A stretch of DNA of 64,000 nt from contig NZ_NWVL01000005.1 in the NCBI RefSeq assembly GCF_002382885.1, forward strand, positions 106,155 through 170,154. Reading direction: 5' to 3'. The translations under genes and the position numbers were made by a program. Positions 8,923-18,300 of this stretch are shown piece by piece. This stretch comes from Streptomyces sp. WZ.A104 (lineage in GTDB: Bacteria > Actinomycetota > Actinomycetes > Streptomycetales > Streptomycetaceae). Each line of letters opens with the position of its first letter. Positions within the stretch are counted from its first letter, which is position 1. The notes beneath the pieces are model-generated. The model had not been told where the DNA came from, made no database searches, and was given only the letters and a program-made list of their open reading frames with translations.

Positions 8923-9795
8923 CTACGGTCTGTGAGCTTTGAGGTGATTACGTTCGGTGACGCTTTCTGGGCGCCTGGTTGATTCGCCCACGTCGGAACG
9001 GGCGGCGGGCCGCGGCCTCGGAACTACGGAGCCTGGGACGGTCCAGCCGAGCGTCTGCTTCACAAAACGGAAAGTATGTTCAAGATCGAAGCACCTCAAG
9101 AACGCTTGCCACCGCAGGTCGACGTCCTCGCTGGTCATGCCGGTAAGGAGGTAAGCCGTGCGCGGCGCGTCGTAGCCGGCGTCGAAGACGACCAGGATGC
9201 CCGGGGCGCCGTCCTCACACCGGCCCTGGCCGATCAAGTCGTTCACGACACGGCGGACCTGCCGGGCGGTGACCTCGGCGACATCATCTTCGGGGCCCAG
9301 GCGGACCGAGTCCAGCAGCTGGCACCACGAGGTGCGGCACGTCTCCAGCGCGGCGACGAACGAGTAGGGCCAGCCGGGAATGAACTGGTCACTGGACCGT
9401 CCTGAGCGTCCGTAGACGTGGCAGAACAGCCGGTCGGGGCTGGTCGGCGCGTCCGGACGCAGCCACGGGGAGACACCGACGGCCAGGACCGGGCGCCCGT
9501 CGGCGGCCTTGGGCTGTGGCCGCACGGCCAGTGCCTTGCGCAGCCTGTCCGCGTCGATGCGGCCCTGGTTGAGCGCTTCGTACAACGCGCCGTGCCCACG
9601 CCGGTGTTCAGCCAGCAGCGTCAGGTCGACCGGCGAGGTCACCGGCCCGCCGGGCATCGTGGGTGCAGCAGACTCACCCCTGCGGCCTTCGTATGAGTAC
9701 GGTTCTGTGACGGAACGCATGCTCATGCGGGGGTCGTCCGCCTGTCCGGCGAATGCCCAGGTGAGCGGCCTGGTTCGAGGAGCATTTCGACTCAT
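8923..9795 (-). pseudogene. IS701-like transposase remnant with internal deletion
   Basis: A 290-residue open frame that keeps only parts of a roughly 450-residue Streptomyces transposase. N-terminal landmarks (SPVDLTLLAEHRRGHGALY, DVSPWLRP-like VGVSPWLRPDAP, IPGWPYSFVAALETCRTSW) and VVFDAGYDAPRTAYLL are present. The sequence then jumps to the C-terminal WQAFLRCFDLEHTFRF and KQTLGW. The central catalytic segment is missing. The N-terminal 40 residues and the tail also look altered. A related N-terminal fragment lies in inverted orientation at 11360-11605. Not expected to be active. Confidence 0.75.
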
Positions 9796-9812
9796 CGGTA
9801 GCCTGTATCACC

Positions 9813-10250
9813 ATGATGCGCGCTTGGACCTTGCCGATGCTGCTGGTACTCAGCGGCTCAGCCGTCGCGGCTGGGCAGATTCTCAAGGGGAGCCCCGGCA
9901 CAGCCGCGGCACTCCTGCTGGCGTTCCTGGCGCTCGCCGGCGTGAACTCACCCCTGATCTTCCCGAGGTCGATCGGTGCGCAGGAGGCACAACGCCGCAG
10001 CGCGGTCGACGGCCGACCGGTCGTCTTCTGGCGGCCGGGCTGCAAGTACTGCATACGACTGCGCATCCGGCTGGGCCGCAGCGCCCGCCAGTTGCACTGG
10101 GTCAACATCTGGCGCGACCCGGCAGGAGCCGCAGCGGTGAGAGCAGCCAACGACGGCGACGAGACCGTGCCGACCGTCGTCGTGACGGGCCGGCCACACA
10201 CCAACCCCGATCCCAGATGGGTGCGCGAACAGCTCTCCCCTCCCGCGTGA
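9813..10250 (+). CDS. Membrane-anchored glutaredoxin/mycoredoxin-like protein
   Basis: Small redox protein of 145 residues. Two hydrophobic helices (residues 5-24 and 30-50) anchor a thioredoxin-fold domain whose active site is CKYC (residues about 77-80, after VVFWRPG). A cis-Pro motif TVPTVVV follows about 45 residues later. In actinobacteria such proteins reduce mycothiol-mixed disulfides (family knowledge). ATG 9813 and ATG 9816 are both possible. It starts 17 bases from the divergent transposase remnant and has no obvious operon partner. Confidence 0.8.
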   Translation: MMRAWTLPMLLVLSGSAVAAGQILKGSPGTAAALLLAFLALAGVNSPLIFPRSIGAQEAQRRSAVDGRPVVFWRPGCKYCIRLRIRLGRSARQLHWVNIWRDPAGAAAVRAANDGDETVPTVVVTGRPHTNPDPRWVREQLSPPA

Positions 10251-10353
10251 TCAGAAACCGCGCCCTGCGGAGAGGCACCCGCAGACCCAACTGAAGCGCA
10301 CAGAGGCTAAACGACAAGCTGAGAGCCTGTGAATAGACCGCAGTCTGCCCGGA

Positions 10354-11079
10354 TCACTCGGTTATGGGCAGGCACTCGGCGAGCAGGTCGACGACGTCCC
10401 ACCAAGCTCGGTGCGCGTGCTGAGGGTGATAACCGACCCCGGGAAGCACGATGTGGTCGACCGGTGGGTGATGGAAGGCGTGCAAGGCGCCGCCGTAGAC
10501 CACGAGGCGCCAGTCGACGCCCGCGGCCTGCATCTCGGCGGTGAATGCGTCCCGTTGCGCGGGTGGCATGATCGGATCTTCCGACCCGACCCCGGCCCAC
10601 ACCGGGCAGCGAATGCGCGCAGCCTCGCCTGGTCGGCCCGTGGTCAGTCCGTTGACTGTCGCGATCGCGCGCAGGTCAACGCCGTCGCGCCCGAGTTCCA
10701 GCGCGATTGCGCCCCCGGTGCCGTAGCCGACGGCGGCGATCCGGTCCGGGTCGGCCCGCGGCTCGGCGCGGAGCACGTCGAGCGCCGCGTGGCCGATGCC
10801 TCGCATCCGGTCGGGGTCGGCGAGCAGAGGCATGCAACGGGCCAACATCTCCTCAGGGTCGCTCAAATAGCGCCCGCCGTGGAGGTCGAAGGCCAGCGCC
10901 ACGTATCCCAGCTCGGCGAGCGCGTCGGCCCGGCGGCGCTCGACGTCGCTGATCCCCACCCCCTCGGGCCCGACCAGGACCGCGGGCCGGAGGCCGACAC
11001 CGGCCGGGAGCGCGAGATGCCCGATCATCGTCAGGCCGTCGGCCGCGTAGTCGATCGTGCGCGTTCTCACTGTCGTCAT
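10354..11079 (-). CDS. Dienelactone-hydrolase family protein lacking the usual nucleophile
   Basis: Alpha/beta-hydrolase of 241 residues. The family frame is clear: oxyanion-region VGPEGVGIS, an elbow region, acid Asp in GSEDPIMPP and His in ALHAFHHP. The nucleophile elbow, however, reads VGYGTGGA, with Gly where DLH enzymes have Cys or Ser (GxCxGG). Either it is not a classical hydrolase, or another residue serves. It starts with ATG 11079 and is monocistronic. A hairpin (11121-11146) lies upstream. Substrate unknown. Confidence 0.75.
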   Translation of the reverse strand: MTTVRTRTIDYAADGLTMIGHLALPAGVGLRPAVLVGPEGVGISDVERRRADALAELGYVALAFDLHGGRYLSDPEEMLARCMPLLADPDRMRGIGHAALDVLRAEPRADPDRIAAVGYGTGGAIALELGRDGVDLRAIATVNGLTTGRPGEAARIRCPVWAGVGSEDPIMPPAQRDAFTAEMQAAGVDWRLVVYGGALHAFHHPPVDHIVLPGVGYHPQHAHRAWWDVVDLLAECLPITE

Positions 11080-11120
11080 GAGCCTGGACTGTAGTGATCG
11101 TCGAGCCCGGTCGGGCCGGT

Positions 11121-11146
11121 GTTCTGCCGTTGGCAGAAGGCAGAAC
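11121..11146. terminator. Hairpin upstream of the hydrolase gene
   Basis: GTTCTGCC (11121-11128) pairs with GGCAGAAC (11139-11146) across a 10-base loop. It lies 42 bases before the hydrolase start, so it could be a terminator for unseen transcription from the right or part of a regulatory site. Function uncertain. Confidence 0.35.
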
Positions 11147-11359
11147 TCCGGCGTATTCCGGAAACCCCGTCAGCGGTTCAGCTCAGCCCGTGTTTTATGG
11201 TCTGACCTCGAACGATGCCCCGAACGTGATCGCTCATTCGTGGATTGCGGGGACGTGAACACGGCCTTCGCCTGATCCTGTGCTCCGACGAAGGAGGCAC
11301 TTGACGAGCACGAAGGCCGTGGGGGAACGAGTCTGCTGCATCACGATGCCGGGCCGGAT

Positions 11360-11605
11360 GTGTTCGCTGTGACGTCACACTTCCGAGATGACTTCTACGC
11401 GTGCCTGCGCGCGCGTGGCGACGAACTGTACGAGCTGACGGACGCCCTGCTGTGTGCGGACGGGCCGGTGAAGAAGCCGGTGGATCTGACACTGCTGGCC
11501 GAGCATCGCCGAGGGCACGGCGTGTTGTACGCGGCGTTGAACGAAGGCCGTATCGATGTCGGCCGACCCGAGAGCATCATCGAACGGAACCGAGCCAGAC
11601 CCTGA
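11360..11605 (+). pseudogene. IS701-like transposase N-terminal fragment
   Basis: Encodes the first part of the same transposase family as 8923-9795: SHFRDDFYACLRARGDELYE, ALLCADGPVKKPVDLTLLAE, HRRGHGVLYAALNEGRIDVG. It then ends in unrelated residues after about 70. Everything downstream (catalytic core) is missing. With the copy at 8923 it forms an inverted pair around the 9.8-11.3 kb genes. Confidence 0.7.
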
Positions 11606-11628
11606 CGAGGCCGTGGGAGACGCATGTT

Positions 11629-12303
11629 TCAACCTCTGTGGTCAGGTCGCGGCGGGGCGTAGGGCGCTGCCGCAACCTGGGCCATCGTCCGAAGATTCGC
11701 GAAGCAGGAGGCGCAGTACTCCTCGTTGATCAGAGGAACGATCTTGTCGAGGTCGGTGATGCAGCCCCAGAGGCGGGCGATGCCACTGCCGTCGAGCCCG
11801 CCCTTCAGCTCCCTCTGCACGAGGCCGCCGCCGTCGGCGTCCAGGAGGACCAGAGCCACGCCGTCGAAGTCCACACCGCGGAAGCCGTCGGGGAACAACG
11901 CGCGCAGGTGGTCCTCCCACAAACGGGCGAGTCCGCCTTCGAGCCGTGCTCCGCCCACGTCGGCGGCTGTCGCCTCTATCGCGGACGGTGGGCGAAGGAG
12001 CAGGGAGACGCCATCGAAGACGGCACGCAGCCTTGCGACAGCCCGGATCGGGCGGAGGGCGGCACTTGACTCGGCGCCCTGCGTGAGCTTGTCGCGCAGC
12101 AATCGGCTGCGGTGGGGTTCGATGGCGAGCTCGGCCGCGATGAGCCCGGCGTCGGAGGCCCGCTCGATGAGGACGTGGAGCGGTTCGTTCGTGGCCAGAC
12201 GCTCAGCGAGGACGTGCTCCAGAGCGAACAGGGAATGCGTGACGGCGACGGTGGCGAACTCGCATCTGCTCGGGGCGGCCGCATCTCGCCGGCGGGTCCG
12301 ACC
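11629..12303 (-). pseudogene. 5'-truncated conserved hypothetical gene
   Basis: An open frame of about 224 codons with coding-type third-position bias but no usable early start. It begins in frame straight after the aldolase stop (TAA, 12304-12306). The upstream part reads TVAVTHSLFALEHVLAERLA and AGLIAAELAIEPHRSRLL. The first possible initiator is a TTG at 12102. The C-terminus carries GGARLEGGLARLWEDHL, NEEYCASCFANLRTMAQ and a Pro-rich tail. I do not recognise the family. It looks like a gene whose 5' end was lost when this block joined the aldolase gene; the 11629-12102 part alone could still be translated from TTG. Confidence 0.5.
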
Positions 12304-13167
12304 TTAAAGAACAAGCTGAGGAGGTAGTACGGCCATCAGCCGGGCCACCGTCTGGGCCATCGCGTCCCGGCCCTCCGCCAGATAGCGGCGCGGGTCCACG
12401 CCCTGATCGTCCCGGGCGAGCCGGTCCCGTATCGCGCCGGTCATCGCGATGTTGAGCGCGGTACCGATGTTGACCTTGGCGATTCCGCCCGCCACGGCGC
12501 GGGCCAGCTCCTCGTCGGAGGCCCCGGACGACCCGTGCAGCACCAGCGGAACGGCCACGGCCGTACGCAGCCGGGTCAGCAGGCCGTGGTCGATGCGGGC
12601 GTCCCGCGAGGTCATGGCGTGCGAGGTGCCGACCGCCACGGCCAGCGCGTCGACCCCGGTGGCCTCGACGAAGGCCCGCGCCTCCTCGGGGGCCGTACGG
12701 GCCCCGGGCGCGTGGGCGTCGAGCGGGGCCTGCCCGTTCTTCCCGCCGACCTCCCCGAGTTCGGCCTCCAGCCAGAGACCCCGCTCGTGGGCCCAGACGA
12801 CGGCGGCGCGGGTGGCCGCCAGGTTCTCCGCGTACGGCAGCCGGGCGGCATCGAACATCGCCGAGCTGAAACCGCAGTCCGCCGCCTGGTGCAGCAGCTC
12901 GACGGACTGCACATGGTCCAGGTGGAGGGAGACGGGGACGGCGGCCTGGTCCGCCACCTCCGCCGCGGCGCGGGCCAGCGGGCGCGCCCGCCCCCGGTGG
13001 TAGGCGACCGCGTTCTCGCTGATCTGGAGGATCACCGGCGCCCCCGCGGCCTCCGCGCCCTCGGCGATCGCTTCGGCGTGCTCCAGCGTGATGACGTTGA
13101 ACGCGGCGACCGCACGCTGCTGTGCGGCGGCCTCGGCGACCAGATCGCCGGTGGCGGCGATGGGCAT
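12304..13167 (-). CDS. Class II fructose/tagatose-bisphosphate aldolase family protein
   Basis: Zinc-dependent aldolase of 287 residues, cleaving a ketose-1,6-bisphosphate or similar to dihydroxyacetone phosphate plus an aldehyde. Landmarks: RAVAAFNVITLEHAEAI at the N-terminus, SLHLDHVQSVE (zinc/catalytic Asp-His), EAELGEVGGKNG, AVGTSHAMTS, LHGSSGASDEE and AKVNIGTALN (phosphate binding). It lies 46 bases downstream of the SIS gene on the same strand, so the two probably form an operon. With the lyase and importer upstream this suggests an amino-sugar or uronate catabolic route (inference). The true substrate may be tagatose-6-phosphate-like rather than fructose bisphosphate. Confidence 0.88.
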   Translation of the reverse strand: MPIAATGDLVAEAAAQQRAVAAFNVITLEHAEAIAEGAEAAGAPVILQISENAVAYHRGRARPLARAAAEVADQAAVPVSLHLDHVQSVELLHQAADCGFSSAMFDAARLPYAENLAATRAAVVWAHERGLWLEAELGEVGGKNGQAPLDAHAPGARTAPEEARAFVEATGVDALAVAVGTSHAMTSRDARIDHGLLTRLRTAVAVPLVLHGSSGASDEELARAVAGGIAKVNIGTALNIAMTGAIRDRLARDDQGVDPRRYLAEGRDAMAQTVARLMAVLPPQLVL

Positions 13168-13213
13168 GGCAACTCCGGGTGAAGGTCCGTCAGAGGGTCC
13201 GTCAGGGGGGCGG

Positions 13214-14101
13214 TCAGGCCGTACTGCTGAGAATGACGGAACGGGTCAGATGACGCGGCCGGTCCGGGTCGAGACCGCGAGCCTGGGCGATGGCGAGGGC
13301 GAGGCGCTGGACCCGGACGAGCTCGGCCAGCGGGTCGAGGCCGCCCGCCACCCATCGGGCACCGGTCGCGTGCACCTCGTCCATCAGCCCGGCCGGGGCC
13401 TCGCCGAGCATCCAGGTCGCGGTGGAGCGGGTGGAGATGCTGATGGGGCCGTGCCGGTACTCCATGGCCGGGTACGCCTCGGTCCAGGCCAGGGCCGCCT
13501 CACGCATCTTCAGCGCGGCCTCGTTGGCGAGGCCCACGCTCCAGCCCTGTCCGAGGAAGGTGAACTGACTGCACTCCACCAGCCCGACGGGCAGCGGCTC
13601 GGCGAGCGCCACCTGGGCGTCCTCGACGACGGCGTCGGTGTGCAGGCCGAGATGGGCGCGGAGCAGGGTCAGCGCCGAGGTCGCGAAGCGGGTCTGCACG
13701 ACGGACTTCTCATCGGCGAACTCCAGCACGATCGTGTCGTCGGCCATCGCCGCCATCGGGGTGTCGGGATCGCCGATCACCACCGTCCTGCGGGTCGTTC
13801 CGCCGAGCCGCCCGAGCAGGCCGAGCACCTCGGTCGTCGTCCCGGAACGGCTCAGTGCCACGACCCGGTCGTAGGGCCGCCCGGCAGGAAACTCCGACGC
13901 CGCGAAGGCGTCGGTCTCGCCCTGGCCGCTGCCCTCACGGAGAGCCGCGTAGGCCTGGGCCATGAAGTACGACGTACCGCACCCCACGACGGCGATGCGC
14001 TCACCGGCCGCCGGAAGCCGGTGGGCGAGCCCGTCCGCCATGCCTGCGGCTACCTGCCAGCAGTCGGGCTGACTGGACAGCTCCTGAGCCACGTACGTCA
14101 T
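13214..14101 (-). CDS. SIS-domain sugar-phosphate isomerase/deaminase (AgaS/GlmS-type)
   Basis: Cytoplasmic protein of 295 residues with two SIS folds. The first shows VVGCGTSYFMAQAYA and VALSRSGTTTEVLGLL (phosphosugar-binding Ser/Thr loops). The second shows GLANEAALKMREAALAW followed by AYPAMEYRHGP, as in GlmS/AgaS enzymes that isomerise or deaminate aminosugar phosphates. ATG 14101 is used because GGGAG precedes it and the conserved sequence starts there; a GTG at 14122 would add seven residues. It leads a two-gene operon with the aldolase. A palindrome at 14132-14143 lies 31 bases upstream. Confidence 0.85.
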   Translation of the reverse strand: MTYVAQELSSQPDCWQVAAGMADGLAHRLPAAGERIAVVGCGTSYFMAQAYAALREGSGQGETDAFAASEFPAGRPYDRVVALSRSGTTTEVLGLLGRLGGTTRRTVVIGDPDTPMAAMADDTIVLEFADEKSVVQTRFATSALTLLRAHLGLHTDAVVEDAQVALAEPLPVGLVECSQFTFLGQGWSVGLANEAALKMREAALAWTEAYPAMEYRHGPISISTRSTATWMLGEAPAGLMDEVHATGARWVAGGLDPLAELVRVQRLALAIAQARGLDPDRPRHLTRSVILSSTA

Positions 14102-14131
14102 CTCGTCTCCCTGTCCCCGCACTCCACCGAC

Positions 14132-14143
14132 AGCATCGATGCT
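14132..14143. promoter_or_regulatory. Perfect 12-bp palindrome before the SIS-aldolase operon
   Basis: AGCATCGATGCT is a perfect palindrome 31 bases before the SIS start, in a locally AT-rich stretch (14130-14190). It shares the ATCGAT core with the GATCGAT-type sites of the lyase/importer genes but not the full consensus. Possible operator. Confidence 0.4.
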
Positions 14144-14396
14144 TGAAGCTGCATATTAGGCCTGCGTTTCAATCAATATCAAGCAGATGTGTGCAAGGGG
14201 CCGCACGGTCGGCGCGCACCGTCCGGGCCGACGCCCGCCCGGCCGACGCGCCCCGGGCCCAGGGGTGTTCGCACCCGCGTGCGCTCGCCCCGCTTCCGGC
14301 CGGTGCATCGCGGGAGCACATTTCGCCCCGGTTCGGTGGGTAGGGTGGCTGCGCTTCGCGAAAACGGCGGAATGTTCGACGTAGGGGGATGGATTC

Positions 14397-15161
14397 ATGG
14401 GTGCGTTGGCGGGAAAGGTCGCGTTGGTCACGGGTGCGAGCCGCGGAATCGGCCGGGCGATCGCCCGGCGGCTCGCACGTGACGGGGCCTTGGTCGCCGT
14501 CCATTACGGCGCGCGGAAGGAAGCCGCGCAGGAGGTCGTCGAGGAGATCGGGAAAGCCGGTGGTCAGGCTTTCGCGGTGGGCTCCCTGCTGGGAGTGGCG
14601 GGCGACGCCGAGGCGCTGTACGAGGCGTTCGGCACGGGAATGGCGGACCGGGGCGAGGAACCGGTACTGGACATTCTGGTCAACAATGCCGGCGTCAGCG
14701 GATCCGGACGAATAGGCGACGCCTCACCGGAGAATTTCGACCGGCTCTTCGCGGTGAACGTGAAAGCACCGATGTTCCTTATCCAGCACGGTTTGACGCT
14801 GATGCGCGATGAGGGACGGATCGTCAACATCTCGTCGGCCGCAGCCCACCGGTCCTTTCCCGAGTCGGTGACCTACGCCATGACCAAGGGAGCGGTGGAG
14901 ACCCTGACGCTTGCTGTGGCAAAGGAAGTGGCGGGGCGGGGCATCACGGCGAACGCGGTGGTGCCGGGCTTCGTGGAGACCGACATGAACGCCAGACGAC
15001 GCGAGACCCCCGAGGCCACGGCAGCCCTGGCGGCGCACTCCGTGTTCGGACGCATGGGCCAGCCGGCGGACATCGCCGACGTCGTGGCCTTCCTCGCCTC
15101 CCAGGACGCACGCTGGGTCACCGGCCAGTGCATCGACGCCACAGGAGGCACCGCACTCTGA
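14397..15161 (+). CDS. Short-chain dehydrogenase/reductase (FabG-like)
   Basis: Classical SDR of 254 residues. It has the nucleotide loop TGASRGIGRAIA, NNAGVSGSG, the active-site Ser in NISSAAAH, YAMTK (catalytic Tyr/Lys) and the C-terminal DATGGTAL. It should reduce a keto group or oxidise an alcohol with NAD(P)H/NAD(P). ATG 14397 has AGGGGG eight bases upstream. It converges on the PKS-NRPS gene, 179 bases from its stop. It is a candidate tailoring enzyme (for example of a released aldehyde), or an unrelated gene. Confidence 0.88.
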   Translation: MGALAGKVALVTGASRGIGRAIARRLARDGALVAVHYGARKEAAQEVVEEIGKAGGQAFAVGSLLGVAGDAEALYEAFGTGMADRGEEPVLDILVNNAGVSGSGRIGDASPENFDRLFAVNVKAPMFLIQHGLTLMRDEGRIVNISSAAAHRSFPESVTYAMTKGAVETLTLAVAKEVAGRGITANAVVPGFVETDMNARRRETPEATAALAAHSVFGRMGQPADIADVVAFLASQDARWVTGQCIDATGGTAL

Positions 15162-15193
15162 ACCGCTGCCCGGCAGCCGGAGGGGCTTCGTAC

Positions 15194-15340
15194 TCAGCGC
15201 TCCACGTGTCCTTCGCGCAGCGGACCACCGGTCAGATCGAGCACTTGGAGAGCCGCCGCGACCAGCGGCCGAGGATCGGCCCGCCGGGCCAGAACGAGGT
15301 GCCCGCCGAGCAGAACCCGTTCCGCGACGCCCAGCGGAAG
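15194..15340 (-). other. Coding-like in-frame extension after the PKS-NRPS stop codon
   Basis: Directly after the TAG of the megasynthase (15341-15343) the same frame stays open for 48 codons before TGA (15194-15196). Its codons keep G/C in most third positions. It reads LPLGVAERVLLGGHLVLARR, ADPRPLVAAALQVLDLTGG and PLREGHVER. No start codon is evident. It may be the original C-terminus cut off by an amber mutation, or chance. Nothing else is seen between the SDR and the megasynthase. Confidence 0.35.
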
Positions 15341-18300
15341 CTAACGGCTCCCTCCACCCGGCGCGACCGCTTTGCCCGCCCACGGAACCAGGGAGTCCAC
15401 GTCGATCGCGTGGGTGAGCAGATGGAGGGGCGCCGCACGCGTCCCGGTCGCCTCCGCCGCCGCCCAGTAGGCCAGGGCGGTGGTGCTGTCGACCGGGCCG
15501 CGGACGAGCGGAACGCCCGCCTCGGAGGAGTGGAGCAGGGACTCCAGCCGGCACGACGCGATCGTGCCGGGCAGCCACGGCTGCGCCGCGTACCCGCTTG
15601 CCGCGGCGGCGGGCAGCCCGTCGGCCACGTGCCGTTCGGTGGCGCCGACGGTCAACAGCCCGCCGCCCGCGACCAGGACATCCTTCGACCGCCCCATCCG
15701 GCCGATGGCGCGATGCGTGTCGAAGCAGTGCGGGAAGGAGTCGTCGATCACCGTCGTACCGGGTTCGAGGCGGTCGACGTCGAGGAGCGTGCCGCCCCCG
15801 CTGACCGCCGCCACGATCAGGCGCGCCCCGTACACCTCCCCCGGAAGCCCCCGATCCGAATCGATCACGTCCACCGCGCCGGCGAGCCCGCGCTCGCGGA
15901 GGCTCCTGGCGAGTTCCTCCAGGCGCGGTCCGCTGCCCCGTACGTCGCAGAGCAGCAGCCGGGCGGGCGGGCGTCCCGCCAGGCCGAGCAGCAGCTCCAG
16001 CGAGGACGAGCCGATCGAGCCGAGGCCCACGAACGCCACGGTCACGTCGGACAGTTCCTGCTGACGCGCATCGAGTGCGGCGTGCACGGTCTTCACGACG
16101 GAGACGACGGTTGCCGCGTGCCCGGTGGTGACGGCGGCACCGGTCGTACCGGTGGCGCGCAGGACGTCGAACCCGTAGCCGGTGAGCGACGGGATCATCC
16201 CGGCGAGAGACACGGACCGCGCGCCGAGCGACGAGGCGAGGTCCACACCGCGGGCGGTGTGGCCGAGCAGCGAGTCGCCGGGAGCGAGTTCGTCCGCGAA
16301 CAGCGGGACGCACACGAAGCCCGACCGGCCCAACGGCGTACTCAGCGTTTCCAGGAGCCGCGGGCGGCCGCCGGGGAAGAGCAGCGTCCGCAACTCCTCA
16401 CGCGGCAGCGCCTCTTCCGACAGCCCCGCCAGCCGCGCCAGCTGGCCCGGGGACGGGAGATAGCCGACGAGCGCGGCATCCATGCGCTGTTGGTCCGGGC
16501 CGGGGCCGGTGCCGGGGCCTGGTGCCGGGCCGGTGCCGGTGCCGCTCGGGCGTCCGAGGGCACGGCCCTGGACTCCTGCCGATGCATGAACCGACGCGGA
16601 GGAAGCCGCCGCGTGTGTCAGGTTCTCGCGCACCGTCTCCGCGAACGCCGCCAGCCCCTCCGGGGTGAACGCCGCTGCGGCCGCGCGGACGGTCAACCGC
16701 AGTCGCCCGGCGTCCAGGCGGGCCGACAGGAACACGTCCGTACCGACCGGAGGTGGTGTGTACACGCTGTCCCCGTCCTCCTGGATGACCCGCAACGTCT
16801 GTCCGCTCTCCGGCCCCAGGGCGGAGAAGTCCAGATAGGTGAAGAAGAACTGCGAGGCCAGGGGCAGCCCGTTGGGCAGGGACGGCACAGGCCCCTCGTG
16901 GGTCCGCGCCGCTGTCGCCTCGGCGGCGATCCGCCGCAGATCGTCCTCGAACGCCGCCTCGGCGGGCCGCCCGGACTCCGCCTCCGTACCGGCGGCCGGC
17001 CGCAGCGGCACAGCCGTGGCGTAGGGCCCGAACACCCGGTGGACATCGGGCTGAGCGGAATGATCCCTGCCGCTCACGGCCAGGCCGAGCACCAGGTCCG
17101 CCCGGCCGGTCGCCGCCACGAGGGCACGGTAGTAGGCGGTCAGGACCGGGGCGTGGAGGGTGGTGCCGACGCGGGAGGCGAGTCCGCGCAACTCCGTCAC
17201 GTGACCGGCATCGACCACGAAGCTGTGGGCGTGGAACGCCGGACGTAGGCCGCCCGGCACGACCACTTCGGCCTCCCCCTCCTTTCCTGTCGGCCCGTTC
17301 CCGGAGCCGAGGACGGGGCGGAGAACGGGGCAGGGGTAGGGAGCGCTGAGCCGCGCCCATCGGGCCCCGCCATCGCCAGCACGGTCGCCGGTGGCACCGG
17401 CCGCGTTCGTCCCGCCCGGCGTACCGGTCGAGTCCGCCGGTACGGCGGCACGCACGGCGTAGTCGCGGAAGGTGCCGCGCAGCGGAGCCAGCACCGGCTG
17501 TTCGCCCTCGGCCGACGCGTCGTACACGGCCATCAGCTCCCGTACGAGCAGGGCGGCGCTGTAACCGTCACCGATGATGTGGTGGGCGTGCACCACGAGG
17601 ACGTGCTCGTCGGGGGCGAGGGTGAACACCCGCAGACGCAGTAGGGGCCACGCCCAGAGTTCGAAGCGGCGCGCCCGCTCGGAGTCGATCCTCTCGTCCA
17701 GGTGGTGCGGTTCGGAGAGCGTCTCGAATTCGACCGGCAGGCGCAGTGAGGGCGGGAGTTCCTGCTGGACGGCCGGGCGCGCCCCGGCGGGGAAGACGGT
17801 GCGCAGCATCGGGTGTCGGGCGACGAGGGCGTCCACCGCGCTCTGGAAACGAGCGGTGTCCAGGGGACCGAGCAGCCGCAGCCGGGTGAGCCAGGACGAG
17901 GTCGATCCTGGGGCGATGGCTTCGGCCAGCAGGAACCCTCGCTGGGTGGGCGTCAGAGGGAAGGGGCTGGGGCCGGGGCCGGGCCCTGCGTACGAGAGCT
18001 CCCCGACGCCCGCCATGCCCGTACCGGCATCCATGCGCGTCCCGGTATCCGTGCCCGTACCGGCATCCGTTTCCGTGCCGGGCGTCGCGGGGGCCCCGTT
18101 GTCCACGGCGGTGGCGAGGGCCGCGAGGGTGCGGTGGCGGTAGATGACGGTCGGCCGGGGGAGCGGCCCGCCCGTCCCCTCCAGCCGGGCGAACACCTCC
18201 AGGACGAGCAGGGAGTCGCCGCCGAGGGCGAAGAAGTCGTCCTCGCGGCACACGTCGCCGGTCCCGAGCAGCTCGGACCAGATACGCGCCAGCCGGATCT

